Assembly: GCA_963721435.1 (NCBI GenBank)
Contig: CAVRJC010000003.1
Span: 1-64,000, forward strand
DNA: 64,000 nucleotides
Direction: 5' to 3'
Source: CAVRJC01 sp963721435
GTDB lineage: Bacteria > Actinomycetota > Acidimicrobiia > IMCC26256 > DASPTH01
Shown here: piece after piece, positions 43,592 to 51,951 of the stretch
Layout of the letters: the number at the start of each line of letters is the position of its first letter
How positions within the stretch are numbered: the first letter of the stretch is position 1
The notes under the pieces: model-generated
Databases searched by the model: none
What the model was told of the DNA's origin: nothing
Seen by the model: the letters and a program-made list of their open reading frames with translations, nothing else
Made by a program: the position numbers and the translations under genes

Positions 43592-45703
43592 GTGTCTCTG
43601 TTCGACCGCATCACCGGGCACCACCACGGCGTGGCGCTCGCCGATGCGGTGGCCGACTTCCGACTCGGCTGCGTGTCGCGTGCGCTCGACGACCGGGAGA
43701 TCACGCTCCGTCAGCAGAGCCGGGTGTTCTTCCAGATCTCGGGCGCGGGCCACGAGGCGCTGGGGCTCGGGCTCGCCCGCGAGCTCCGCTCCGGGTACGA
43801 CTGGTTCTTCCCGTACTACCGCGACCGCGCGTTGGTGCTCGGGCTCGGCGTGTCGGCGCTCGACATCCTGCTGCAGGCGGTCGGCAGCGCGGACGATCCC
43901 GCGTCGGGCGGGCGGCAGATGCCGTGCCACTGGGGCGACCGTGAGCGCAACATCGTCACGCAGAGCAGCCCCACGGGGAGCCAGTGCCTGCCTGCGGTGG
44001 GATGTGCGGAGGCGTCGCGCTACATCGTGCGGCGGACGCTGCCCGGCTGCACCGCCTACGGCGACGAGGTCGTGTACGTCTCCCTCGGCGAGGGTGCGAC
44101 GTCGGAAGGCGAGTTCTGGGAGAGCCTCAACACTGCGTGCCGGCTCGGGTTGCCGGTGCTCTACGTCGTCGCCGACAACGGCTACGCGATCTCCGTCCGG
44201 GCCACCGATCAGGCGCCCGCGCCGATCTCGACGCTCGTGCGGGGCTTCACGGGCCTGCACGTCACGAAGCTCGACGGGCGCGACTACTTCGACGTGCGCC
44301 GCAAGGGCGCGGAGGCGATCCAGCGGGTGCGGGCCGGCCAGGGCCCGGGCCTGATCCACGCGACCGTCACCCGGCCGTACTCCCACTCACTGTCCGACGA
44401 CCAGAGCAAGTACCGCACGCACGGTGAGCTCGTCGACGAGCAAGAGCACGATCCGCTGCTCGTGCTCGAGCAGGAGCTGATCCGCGCCGGCGCGCTCACG
44501 CAGGAAGAGGCGAACGAGATCCGCGAGCACGCACGCGCGGAAGTTGCCCAGGCCGCAGTCGACGCGCTCGCCGCGCCGCGACCCGACCCTGTGCGCGTGA
44601 CCGAGCATCTGTACGCGCCGCCCACGGTCACCGAGCTCCCCGCCGACCCGGTGCCGCCGGTGGCCGACGACGGCTCCGAGCCCGAGCTGGTGACGTTCGG
44701 CGAGGCGATCCACCGCACACTGCACGAGGAGATGGCGCGCGACGAGCGCATCGTCGTGTTCGGCGAGGACGTCGCCGACGCCGACCCGTCCGCCCTCGAC
44801 GCGGTGCCGGGCAAGGGTGGCGTGTTCGGGATCACGTTCGGCCTGCAGCGCGAGTTCGGGCAGGCCCGCTGCTACAACACGCCGCTCGCGGAGTCGAACA
44901 TCGTCGGGCGTGCCGTGGGGCAGGGCATCCGCGGGCTGCGGCCCTCACCGGAGATCCAGTTCTTCGACTACATCTGGCCCGCGATGCAGCAGCTCCGCTC
45001 CGAGGCTGCGACCATCCGCTGGCGGAGCAACGGCGCGTTCTCGAGCCCGATGGTGCTGCGCGTTCCCATCGGCGGGTACCTCACAGGCGGGGCGATCTGG
45101 CACTCGCAGTGCGGCGAGTCGATCTTCGCGCACTGCCCCGGGTTGCAGATCGTGTTCCCGTCACGCGCGCGCGACGCCGCGGGCCTGTTGCGCACCGCGT
45201 TCCGCACCGACGACCCCGTCCTCTTCCTCGAGCACAAGCACCTGTACCGCCAGGGTCACGCGCGCGACCCGATGCCGCCCGCCGACTGGCTGCTGCCGTT
45301 CGGCCGGGGCGCGCTCGTGACGCAGGGGAGCGCGGTCACCGTCGTCACGTGGGGTGCGACGGTGCGCGAGGCGGTGCTCGCAGCGCGTGAGGTCGATCCG
45401 GATGGCGGCGCGGTCGAGATCATCGACCTGCGCACGATCGTGCCGTGGGACCAGCAGATCGTCGCCGAGTCGGTGGCGCGCACCGGCCGTGTGCTGGTGT
45501 TGCACGAAGACACGCTCACGTGCGGCTTCGGCGCGGAGATCGCCGCGTGGATCGCCGACGAGTGCTTCGAGGACCTCGACGCGCCTGTGCTCCGCCTCGC
45601 CGCGCTCGACACGCCCGTCGGCTACGAGCCCACCCTCGAAGCCGCCGTGCTCCCACAAGTCGCCGACATCACCCGCGACCTCCGCCACCTCCTCGCGTAC
45701 TGA
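43592..45703 (+). CDS. fused E1 alpha-beta subunit of a 2-oxoacid dehydrogenase (branched-chain/pyruvate type)
   Basis: 703 residues. The alpha part (about 1-340) has FFPYYRDRALVLGLGVSALD, the thiamine-diphosphate motif VYVSLGEGATSEGEFWESLN with ADNGYAIS, and HSLSDDQSKYRT, the phosphorylation-loop region of alpha subunits. After an acidic/proline linker (PPTVTELPADPVPPVADD) the beta part begins at LVTFGEAIHRTLHEEMARDE and continues with VFGEDVADAD, YNTPLAESNIVGRAVGQGIR, FDYIWPAMQQLRSEA and IIDLRTIVPWD. Alpha-beta fusions occur in several bacteria. The GTG at 43592 is chosen because the N-terminus SLFDRITGHHHG fits and a -10 lies 6 bases upstream. The substrate (pyruvate or branched 2-oxoacid) is undecided. 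Confidence 0.88.
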   Translation: MSLFDRITGHHHGVALADAVADFRLGCVSRALDDREITLRQQSRVFFQISGAGHEALGLGLARELRSGYDWFFPYYRDRALVLGLGVSALDILLQAVGSADDPASGGRQMPCHWGDRERNIVTQSSPTGSQCLPAVGCAEASRYIVRRTLPGCTAYGDEVVYVSLGEGATSEGEFWESLNTACRLGLPVLYVVADNGYAISVRATDQAPAPISTLVRGFTGLHVTKLDGRDYFDVRRKGAEAIQRVRAGQGPGLIHATVTRPYSHSLSDDQSKYRTHGELVDEQEHDPLLVLEQELIRAGALTQEEANEIREHARAEVAQAAVDALAAPRPDPVRVTEHLYAPPTVTELPADPVPPVADDGSEPELVTFGEAIHRTLHEEMARDERIVVFGEDVADADPSALDAVPGKGGVFGITFGLQREFGQARCYNTPLAESNIVGRAVGQGIRGLRPSPEIQFFDYIWPAMQQLRSEAATIRWRSNGAFSSPMVLRVPIGGYLTGGAIWHSQCGESIFAHCPGLQIVFPSRARDAAGLLRTAFRTDDPVLFLEHKHLYRQGHARDPMPPADWLLPFGRGALVTQGSAVTVVTWGATVREAVLAAREVDPDGGAVEIIDLRTIVPWDQQIVAESVARTGRVLVLHEDTLTCGFGAEIAAWIADECFEDLDAPVLRLAALDTPVGYEPTLEAAVLPQVADITRDLRHLLAY

Positions 45704-45775
45704 ACGAGCCGGCGCCCGCGAGCACAGGTCGACGGCGCGACGGTGCACTGGCAGTTGGGGCGCTGCTGAGTCAAG

Positions 45776-45802
45776 GTCGAGTAGCCCGAGAAACTCCTCG
45801 AC
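45776..45802. terminator. possible terminator after the E1 gene
   Basis: GTCGAG (45776-45781) and CTCGAC (45797-45802) can form a 6-bp stem with a 15-nt loop, in the 190-bp gap between the converging E1 and PilZ genes. No T-run is seen. Nothing else was recognised in the gap. Confidence 0.25.
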
Positions 45803-45893
45803 AAGGACCCTTCTTGACCGCGATCACCCGTAGAACGGCGGTTCCGGCGTGGACGTGCCCGACGGGTCGGCGCCAGGATCCGATCCGCGATGA

Positions 45894-46253
45894 TCATACG
45901 AAATGGCGTTGGAGGAGCAGTTCGAGTGCGGCACGTTCTGTCACGTCGAGGTCCACGAACTCGGCGCCCACTCGGAGTATCTCTTGGCCCGCGCTGATGT
46001 TGCGGATCTCACCGTAAAACACGATGCCGTTCGGCTGACCCTCGGCGTTCAGCAAACGAAAGGTGATCCGACAGCCGACAGCGGCAGCCGGTGGCGCGGC
46101 ATCGACGAAGTCGAGGCCGACACCCATCAAAGACACGTCGATGAGCCGACACGGCCGCCACGTGCTGTCTGTGCCCGCGATCGTGTACTCGGCAACCCGA
46201 CGTGATGGGTCACGTGCGCTGCGACGCCGCCGTCCTTCGATCGATCCCGACAC
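45894..46253 (-). CDS. PilZ domain protein (minus strand)
   Basis: 119 residues, essentially one PilZ domain. The basic N-terminus (GRRRRSARDPSRRVAEYTI) supplies the Arg-rich c-di-GMP motif, CRLIDVSLMGVGLDF holds the D-x-S-x-x-G motif, and the strands TFRLLNAEG, GIVFYGEIRNIS and RVGAEFVDLD complete the barrel. It has no partner domain. The GTG at 46253 follows CGGAGGCACC. It is divergent from a second PilZ gene, with 168 bases between. c-di-GMP binding is likely from the motifs but untested. Confidence 0.8.
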   Translation of the reverse strand: MSGSIEGRRRRSARDPSRRVAEYTIAGTDSTWRPCRLIDVSLMGVGLDFVDAAPPAAAVGCRITFRLLNAEGQPNGIVFYGEIRNISAGQEILRVGAEFVDLDVTERAALELLLQRHFV

Positions 46254-46421
46254 GGTGCCTCCGTCGTTGGCGTTCGTCTCAAGGATTCGTCACCGCGGGC
46301 GCTCCGCTTGAGGCCACCGAGTTGCACCCGCGACTTCAACACGGGATCGACGACAACCAGCCTGTTTCCTAAGGGTCGCGGCTGAGGTGTCGATATCCCT
46401 GGGGACGGGCGGAGGTGTCCG

Positions 46422-46778
46422 GTGGGCCGAACGGAATCACGAAGCGTTGGTCGCCAGCAGATCGAAAGACTTCCGGACGGCTGGATCGCGCGCTACGCGA
46501 TCGAGGGGCACCCGGGATGGTCGGAGTGCCGTGTGACCGACCTGTCAGCCCGTGGCGCGCGCCTCGAACTCCACGGAGCGCGACCGACTGCAACCGACCG
46601 TGTCATCCTCGACTTTCAACTCGGTGACGGTGGAATGCTGGGAGTCCAGTTGTGCGGACAGATCAAGCACACCCGCGCCGAACCAGAACCCATAGCAGGG
46701 ATCGAGTTCGTGCACCTCGACTCTCTGAGAACTGCCCTGGTCGAGTTGCTCACCGAACAACAATCCCGCTTGCCATAA
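46422..46778 (+). CDS. PilZ domain protein (plus strand)
   Basis: 118 residues. RQQIERLPDGWIARYAIEG carries the Arg-rich entry and CRVTDLSARGARLEL the D-x-S-x-x-G motif. VILDFQLGDGGMLGVQLCGQ and GIEFVHLDSLRTALVELLTE complete the domain. It is similar in length and layout to its divergent neighbour, suggesting an inverted duplication or a co-selected pair. The GTG at 46422 follows cggaggtgtcc. The 168-bp region between the two PilZ genes must hold both promoters; no clear -35/-10 was found. Confidence 0.8.
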   Translation: MGRTESRSVGRQQIERLPDGWIARYAIEGHPGWSECRVTDLSARGARLELHGARPTATDRVILDFQLGDGGMLGVQLCGQIKHTRAEPEPIAGIEFVHLDSLRTALVELLTEQQSRLP

Positions 46779-46904
46779 CCCCCACATCACAGCGACATCC
46801 GCGCCAGATTGCCCAGTGAGCACTGGAGCGCGTGCGCACGCCCGACATGGCAGCCCGACGTATCACGGTGAACCAGCGATTCCACGTTCGCGGGCAGGCG
46901 TCTG

Positions 46905-47012
46905 TCAGGTGGGGAACCAGCCGAGGACATCGACGATGACGTGCGTCGCGCCCGCGTGGTTGTAGATCGAGATCTGGCCGTTGGTGCCGACTTGGGCGAT
47001 GACCATGTTCGG
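46905..47012 (-). pseudogene. C-terminal relic of a secreted repeat protein
   Basis: The minus strand reads PNMVIAQVGTNGQISIYNHA-GATHVIVDVLGWFPT and stop. This is the typical last repeat of large actinobacterial secreted proteins, where NLVIA.VG..G.VS.YN...ATHVIVDV.GWF repeats occur. Only about 35 residues remain, and upstream sequence in the same frame is unrelated, so the rest of the gene has been lost. Confidence 0.7.
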
Positions 47013-47058
47013 CCGTCGAATTCGAAGGGCACCGAACGATTCACGCGCTCGCTGAACG

Positions 47059-47163
47059 GGGAGCGGTGGTCGACATGCACGCGAGCAGGAGGCCATCCGG
47101 GCGGAGCCAGTCGCGGATGCGTGCAAGCGGCGCGGCGTGCTCGGGCATCGCGTGGGCTAGGTC
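47059..47163 (-). pseudogene. internal relic of a SAM-dependent methyltransferase
   Basis: The minus strand reads DLAHAMPEHAAPLARIRDWL followed by RPDGLLLACMSTT. This resembles the post-motif-I region of class I methyltransferases (H.P.....L.RI..WLRPGG.LL). The flanks hold no other part of such a gene. Its upstream end runs into the 3' end of the dienelactone hydrolase in a different frame. The 126 bases at 46779-46904 hold nothing recognisable. Confidence 0.55.
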
Positions 47164-47901
47164 GCGAGGTGGCGGCCGAAGAAGTCCCAGATCTTCAGCC
47201 AGCCGTCGTTGGCCGCAGCGACGTTGAAGTTCGGGCGGTCGACACTGAAGAACGCGTGCCCGGCGTCCTCGTAGGTGTGGAACTCATACTCCTTGCCGTG
47301 CTGTTGCAGCGCGCCTTGGATGCGCGCGAGTCTGCTCGGGTGACGGGTTGCCGTCGTTGGCGCCGAAGAGGCCGAGAAGTGGGCAAGACAGCGAGGCGGT
47401 GAGCTCGACGACCGCGGGCGGCGACTCGGGCGTGACGTCCTCGGGCGCAGGCGCGACCCGTCCGCCGTAGCAGTCGACGGCCGCGTCGAACGGGAGGCTG
47501 CACGCGACGAGGTACGATTGGCGTCCGCCGGAGCAATACCCGATCACGCCGACCTTGCCGTTCGCGGTGGTCATCGACCGCAGGAACGCGCTGGCGCCGG
47601 CGACATCGCCGATGCACTGCTCGTCGGGGACGCCGCCGCCTTCGCGTGTGAGCCGCGCCGCCTCGCCGGGATCGCCGTCGGGCAACGCTCGGTAGTGCAG
47701 GTTCGGGCAGAGCGCGTTGTAGCCGCGCGTCGCGAACGTGCGTGTGATCTCCTTCGTCGCCGCGTCGTACCCGGGCATGTGGTGGATCACGACGACGCCC
47801 GGGAACGGGCCCGGTCCGAGTGGCCGCGCGAGGTAGCCGGTGATCTCGTCGCTGCCGTGCCCGCGCAGCCGGATCGTCTCCGCCATCATCCCGTCGTACA
47901 T
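47157..47901 (-). CDS. dienelactone hydrolase family protein, frameshifted near 47325
   Basis: An alpha/beta hydrolase with the Cys-Asp-His triad. The ATG at 47901 follows GAGGAGGCCGC, a strong ribosome-binding site. The main frame has GYLARPLGPGPFPGVVVIHH, Cys123 in GVIGYCSGGRQSYL and Asp183 in GLFGANDGNPSPEQ, then runs into a premature stop. Another frame gives RIQGALQQHGKEYEFHTYED, then AGHAFFSVDRPNFN (catalytic His) and WDFFGRHLAT with stop at 47157-47159. One extra base in the CGCGCG run at 47322-47329 accounts for the shift; corrected length is about 247 residues. It may act on cyclic lactones or ester substrates; its neighbours do not define a pathway. Confidence 0.82.
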
Positions 47902-48061
47902 GCGGCCTCCTCTTCGACCGTGGGAGCGTACGGCAAGCTCCCCGACCGTGGCGACTGACTCGGAGAGGCCGGCGGTGGGGTGGTTCGGGAGTGTCGTGAT
48001 CGACGCGGTCGATCCGCAGGCGCTGCCCGCCAGGAATCCGAGGCGCGCCGCTCGCACGATT

Positions 48062-48067
48062 TACGAT
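48062..48067 (+). promoter_or_regulatory. -10 hexamer TACGAT of the ETF operon
   Basis: TACGAT ends 8 bases before the ETF beta ATG at 48076; the spacer cctgcacc has no ribosome-binding site, so a leaderless start is likely. Confidence 0.45.
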
Positions 48068-48075
48068 CCTGCACC

Positions 48076-48846
48076 ATGAAGATCGCGGTGAGTGTGAAGC
48101 ACGTGCCGGCCGGGCGCCTCGGTATCGCGCCCGGCTCGTTGCGCCTGGATCGCAGCGGCCCCGGTGAGCTCAACGACGTCGACCGGAACGCGATCGAAGC
48201 GGCGCTGAACCTGAAGGGTGACGGGGGCCACGAAGTGGTCATCGTGTCGATGGGCCCGGAGTCGGCGACCGAGTCGTTGCGGACGGCGCTGGCGATGGGG
48301 GCGGATCGTGCGGTCCTGGTGAGTGACCCGGCGGTCGCGGGGTCGGATCTGGTGGCGACGAGCAAGGTGCTCGCGGCGGTGCTCGCACGTGAGGGCGCGG
48401 ATCTCGTGTTGTTCGGTCAGCAGACGAGTGACGGCGGTGGTGCGGTGCTGTGGGCCGCGGTCGCCGATCGGTTGCGCATCCCGTTCGTGTCGCAGGCCGC
48501 GGAGCTCACGGTCGACGGCGAGACGGTGCGCGTCGTGCGGGAGACCGAGAACGGCTACGACGAGATCGAAGCACGGGTGCCGGCGCTCGTCGCGGTGAGT
48601 GACGCGATCAACGAGCCGCGCTACACGTCGTTGAAGGGGATGATGGGCGCCAAGAAGAAGCCGCTCGAGGTGTTGACGCTCGCGGATCTCGGGCTCGATG
48701 CGGGTGAGGCGGGTGACGCGGGATCGGGAACGCGTGTGCTCGGGCTCTCGGCCCCACCGACTCGGGCGAACTCGGTGACGGTCGAGGACGACGGCAACGC
48801 GGCTCGAGCGATCTTCGACTTCCTGGTGGAGCAGCAGCTCGTATGA
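48076..48846 (+). CDS. etfB: electron transfer flavoprotein subunit beta
   Basis: 256 residues. Carries AMP and, with the alpha subunit, FAD, taking electrons from acyl-CoA and related dehydrogenases. KIAVSVKHVPAG opens the fold. LNDVDRNAIEAALNLK, DLVLFGQQTSDGGGAVLWAA and the ETF-beta signature region VPALVAVSDAINEPRYTSLK-GMMGAKKKPLE are clear. The stop overlaps the alpha ATG by 4 bases (ATGA). Confidence 0.95.
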   Translation: MKIAVSVKHVPAGRLGIAPGSLRLDRSGPGELNDVDRNAIEAALNLKGDGGHEVVIVSMGPESATESLRTALAMGADRAVLVSDPAVAGSDLVATSKVLAAVLAREGADLVLFGQQTSDGGGAVLWAAVADRLRIPFVSQAAELTVDGETVRVVRETENGYDEIEARVPALVAVSDAINEPRYTSLKGMMGAKKKPLEVLTLADLGLDAGEAGDAGSGTRVLGLSAPPTRANSVTVEDDGNAARAIFDFLVEQQLV

Positions 48847-49814
48847 AGATCCTCGTCTTCCTCGAGCATCACGGCAGTGAGCTGACCAAGGGATCGCTCG
48901 GTGTCCTCGCGAAGGCTGTCGCGCTGGGCGGCGGCGATGTCGCCGCGGTGCTCGTCGGTGGTGACGACGTCGCGGCACTCGCGGGTGAGGCGGGGAAGTT
49001 CGGTGCCGCGTCGGTCTACGTCGCCACCGACGACGCGTTGAGTCCGCCGCTGCCGCAACCGCGGGTCGACGTGCTCGATGCGTTGGTCCGTGCCCAGGGC
49101 TTCGACACCGTGATGTTCTCCAACTCCGTGCTCGCGGCCGATGTCGCCGCCGGCCTGGCGGCGCGGCTCGAGGCCGGTCTCAACTGGGATCTCATCGACC
49201 TCGTGGAGCAGGACGGCGAGCTCGTCGGGAAGCGCCCCGCGCTCCAGGACTCCGTGCTCGTCGACGTCGCGTGGCGCTCGCCGCAGCGGCTCGCGCTGTT
49301 CCGCACCGGTTCGTTCGACGCCGTGAGCACTGGCGGCGACGCGCGGGTCGAGACGCTCGGCGTCGAGCTGCAGGACCACTCGACCGGCGCGACGATCGTG
49401 AGCCAGGAGCTCGCGGCGAGCGAGGGCCCGTCGATCGAGGATGCGGAGGTGATCGTCGCCGGCGGTATCGGCCTCGGCTCCGCGGAGAACTTCTCCCTCG
49501 CCGAGACCCTCGCCGAGATCCTGGGCGGCGCGGTCGGCGCGACGCGCGCGGTCGTGTACAAGGGCTGGTACCCGCACGCGGCGCAGGTCGGTCAGACCGG
49601 CAAGACGGTCACGCCGAAGCTGTACATCGCGTTGGGGATCTCGGGCGCGGTGCAACACAAGGTCGGCATGCAGAACTCGAAGGTGATCGTCGCGATCAAC
49701 AAGGACCCGAACGCGCCGATCTTCGAGTTCAGCGACCTCGCGGTCGTCGGCGACGTGCATACGATCGTGCCCGAACTCGTCGAGCTCCTCCGCGCCCGCA
49801 AGAGCTCGTCGTGA
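48843..49814 (+). CDS. etfA: electron transfer flavoprotein subunit alpha
   Basis: 323 residues. The N-terminal half resembles the beta subunit. The C-terminal FAD domain has VGQTGKTVTPKLYIALGISG-AVQHKVGMQNSKVIVAINKD, the ETF-alpha signature, followed by APIFEFSDLAVVGD. It is coupled by ATGA to etfB and by GTGA to the dehydrogenase, which suggests coordinated stoichiometry. Confidence 0.95.
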   Translation: MKILVFLEHHGSELTKGSLGVLAKAVALGGGDVAAVLVGGDDVAALAGEAGKFGAASVYVATDDALSPPLPQPRVDVLDALVRAQGFDTVMFSNSVLAADVAAGLAARLEAGLNWDLIDLVEQDGELVGKRPALQDSVLVDVAWRSPQRLALFRTGSFDAVSTGGDARVETLGVELQDHSTGATIVSQELAASEGPSIEDAEVIVAGGIGLGSAENFSLAETLAEILGGAVGATRAVVYKGWYPHAAQVGQTGKTVTPKLYIALGISGAVQHKVGMQNSKVIVAINKDPNAPIFEFSDLAVVGDVHTIVPELVELLRARKSSS

Positions 49815-51499
49815 CCCGCCCGGCCAACTACCCGCCGCCGTTCACCGCCGGCGAGTTCGTCGCCGAGCCCACCGATCCTGTCGACGAGCGGATCGAGGTC
49901 GGTGTCCTCGTGGTCGGTGCCGGGCCCGCGGGCCTCGCGTGCGCGATCCGCTTCGGGCAGCTCCTCGAGGAGAACCCCGAGGTCGCCGAACAACTCGGCG
50001 AGGTGCCCCTGGCCGTCGTCGAGAAGGGGAAGCAGCCGGGTTCGCACCTCCTGTCGGGCGCGATCGTCAACCCCCGGTCGCTGCGCACGCTCCTCGGTGA
50101 CGACGCACTCGCCGACATGCCGAGCTACGGACCGGTCCCGAAGGAGTCCGTGTACCTCCTCACCGGCACGCGTGCCGTTCCGATCCCGCCGCCGCCGACC
50201 ATGCGGAACCACGGCAACCTGATCGTCTCGTTGTCGGACCTCGGCCGCTGGCTCGCCGCGCGCGCCGAGGACGGCGGGGCGATGATCCTGCCCGAGACCG
50301 CGGCGCAGGCCCTGCTGGTGGACGACGGGCGCGTCGTCGGCGTGCGCACCGGCGACAAGGGTCGCGGGAGCGACGGCGAGGCGCTCGGCAACTTCGAGCC
50401 GGGGTCCGACATCGTCGCCCGGGTGACGGTGCTGGCCGAGGGCACCCAGGGCCATCTCACCGGCGTGGCGCTCGACCAGCTCGATCTCCGCGGCGACGAC
50501 CCGCAGGTGTGGGAGCTCGGGGTCAAGGAGGTGTGGAAGGTCCCGCAGCCGCTCGACCGCATCATCCACACCATGGGGTGGCCGCTGCGCCCGCAGGCGA
50601 GGTACCGCGAGTTCGGCGGCTCGTTCATCTACCCCATGGGCGACGACATGCTGAGCATCGGCATGGTCGTCGGCCTCGACTACCGCGACCCCACGCTGTC
50701 GCCGCACGACCTCCTGCAGCAGCTGAAGACCCATCCGAAGATCCGCCCGCTGCTCGACGGTGGGGAGCGCCTCGAGTGGGGGGCGAAGACCATCCCGGGC
50801 GGGGGACACCACGCGTTGCCGAAGCGCTTGTACGCGCCGGGGCTCCTGCTCTCCGGTGACGGCGCGGGCATGGTCAACATCCCCACGCTCAAGGGCGTGC
50901 ACTACGCGATCGAGGCCGGGCGACTCGCGGCCGAGACCGCATTCGCCGCGCTCGCGCGCGCCGACGAATCTCCGACCGCGCTCGCGGCGTACGACGACGC
51001 GGTGCGATCCGGCTTCATCGGGAAGGACCTCTACGAGGTGCGTGACATGCGCGCCGCGTTCGGTCGCGGCTTCGTGGTCGGTGCGGCGTGCGCCGGCGCG
51101 ATGTCACTCTCGAAGGGTCGCATCAACATCGGTCGTATGCGGAACGTTGCCGACGACGCGCACGAGTTGCTACCGGTCGATCACACCGCGCAGCACCTCA
51201 CGCACGACGGGACGCTCACCTTCGACCGGCTCTCGTCGGTGTTCGCAGCGGGGAACAAGACGCGCGACGACCAACCGAATCACATCCGGATCCAGCAGCG
51301 CGTCCCCACCGACGTCGCGCAGCTGTGGGCGCACCTCTGCCCGGCGCAGGTCTACTCGGTCGGCGCTGCAGGCGACGACGGTCTCGTGGCCGTCGACATC
51401 GAGCCGTCGAATTGCGTGCAGTGTGGCGCGATCTCCGCGAAGGGCGGGCGCCTGACGCCACCCGAAGGTGGCTCCGGCCCCGAGTACTTGCGGAGCTGA
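49811..51499 (+). CDS. ETF:quinone oxidoreductase (ETF dehydrogenase) with a non-standard Fe-S site
   Basis: 562 residues. Passes electrons from reduced ETF to the quinone pool. The FAD-binding motif VLVVGAGPAGLACAIRF lies at about 33-49. KGKQPGSHLLSGAIVNPRSL, the quinone-region GGSFIYPMGDDMLSIGMVVG and LLLSGDGAGMVNIPTLKGVH follow. In the C-terminal 4Fe-4S domain only three cysteines are visible, C510 (LCPAQVYSV) and C535/C538 (NCVQCGAIS). The fourth of the usual CxxCKxC pattern is missing, and the loop to PPEGGSGPEY is short. Quinone is likely menaquinone in actinobacteria. The GTG start overlaps the etfA stop. Confidence 0.9.
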   Translation: MTRPANYPPPFTAGEFVAEPTDPVDERIEVGVLVVGAGPAGLACAIRFGQLLEENPEVAEQLGEVPLAVVEKGKQPGSHLLSGAIVNPRSLRTLLGDDALADMPSYGPVPKESVYLLTGTRAVPIPPPPTMRNHGNLIVSLSDLGRWLAARAEDGGAMILPETAAQALLVDDGRVVGVRTGDKGRGSDGEALGNFEPGSDIVARVTVLAEGTQGHLTGVALDQLDLRGDDPQVWELGVKEVWKVPQPLDRIIHTMGWPLRPQARYREFGGSFIYPMGDDMLSIGMVVGLDYRDPTLSPHDLLQQLKTHPKIRPLLDGGERLEWGAKTIPGGGHHALPKRLYAPGLLLSGDGAGMVNIPTLKGVHYAIEAGRLAAETAFAALARADESPTALAAYDDAVRSGFIGKDLYEVRDMRAAFGRGFVVGAACAGAMSLSKGRINIGRMRNVADDAHELLPVDHTAQHLTHDGTLTFDRLSSVFAAGNKTRDDQPNHIRIQQRVPTDVAQLWAHLCPAQVYSVGAAGDDGLVAVDIEPSNCVQCGAISAKGGRLTPPEGGSGPEYLRS

Positions 51500-51508
51500 G
51501 GCGCAGAA

Positions 51509-51946
51509 CTACTGAGGCGTGAGGTCGAGGTCCTGCGGCGGGTCGGCGGGCATCTGCCAGCGCAGGAAGCCCTTGTCGTACTTCTCGTGGTACGCGTTGG
51601 CTTCGTCGATCATCTTCGCGTACGACGTCTCGAAGCTGCCCCAGTCTTCGGTCTCGATGCACGTGCGAATCGTCGCGACGATGCCCGAGATGAACTCGTC
51701 CATGTCGTCGGAGTACTTCGGGCGCAGGATGGCGCCCTTCTCCATGAGGTTGACGGCCTCGGAGAGCTGGAACCGGGCCAGCGGCGCGTTGCCGGCCTTC
51801 CCCGCGTAGTAGCACTTCCAGATGCGCTCGCCGACGAGCGGCATGATCTCGGCCATCCCGGGTAACAGGTGACCCAGGTCGCTCAGATCGAAGGAACCGC
51901 CCTTGATCTTGATCTCGTGGTCGTGGTCGGCATCGTGATCAGACAT
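51509..51946 (-). CDS. conserved hypothetical protein, 145 aa
   Basis: Not recognised. The N-terminus is His/Asp-rich (SDHDADHDHEIKIKGG). A helical body follows: SDLGHLLPGMAEIMPLVGER, IWKCYYAGKAGNAPLARFQL, EKGAILRPKYSDDMDEFISG, IRTCIETEDWGSFETSYAKM and DEANAYHEKYDKGFLRWQMP. It has no membrane segment. It begins 6 bases after gpmA and is the last gene of the amidohydrolase-gpmA-hypothetical transcript. Its codon usage and length fit a real gene. The ATG at 51946 is preferred to a TTG three codons upstream. Confidence 0.7.
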   Translation of the reverse strand: MSDHDADHDHEIKIKGGSFDLSDLGHLLPGMAEIMPLVGERIWKCYYAGKAGNAPLARFQLSEAVNLMEKGAILRPKYSDDMDEFISGIVATIRTCIETEDWGSFETSYAKMIDEANAYHEKYDKGFLRWQMPADPPQDLDLTPQ

Positions 51947-51951
51947 CGTCG

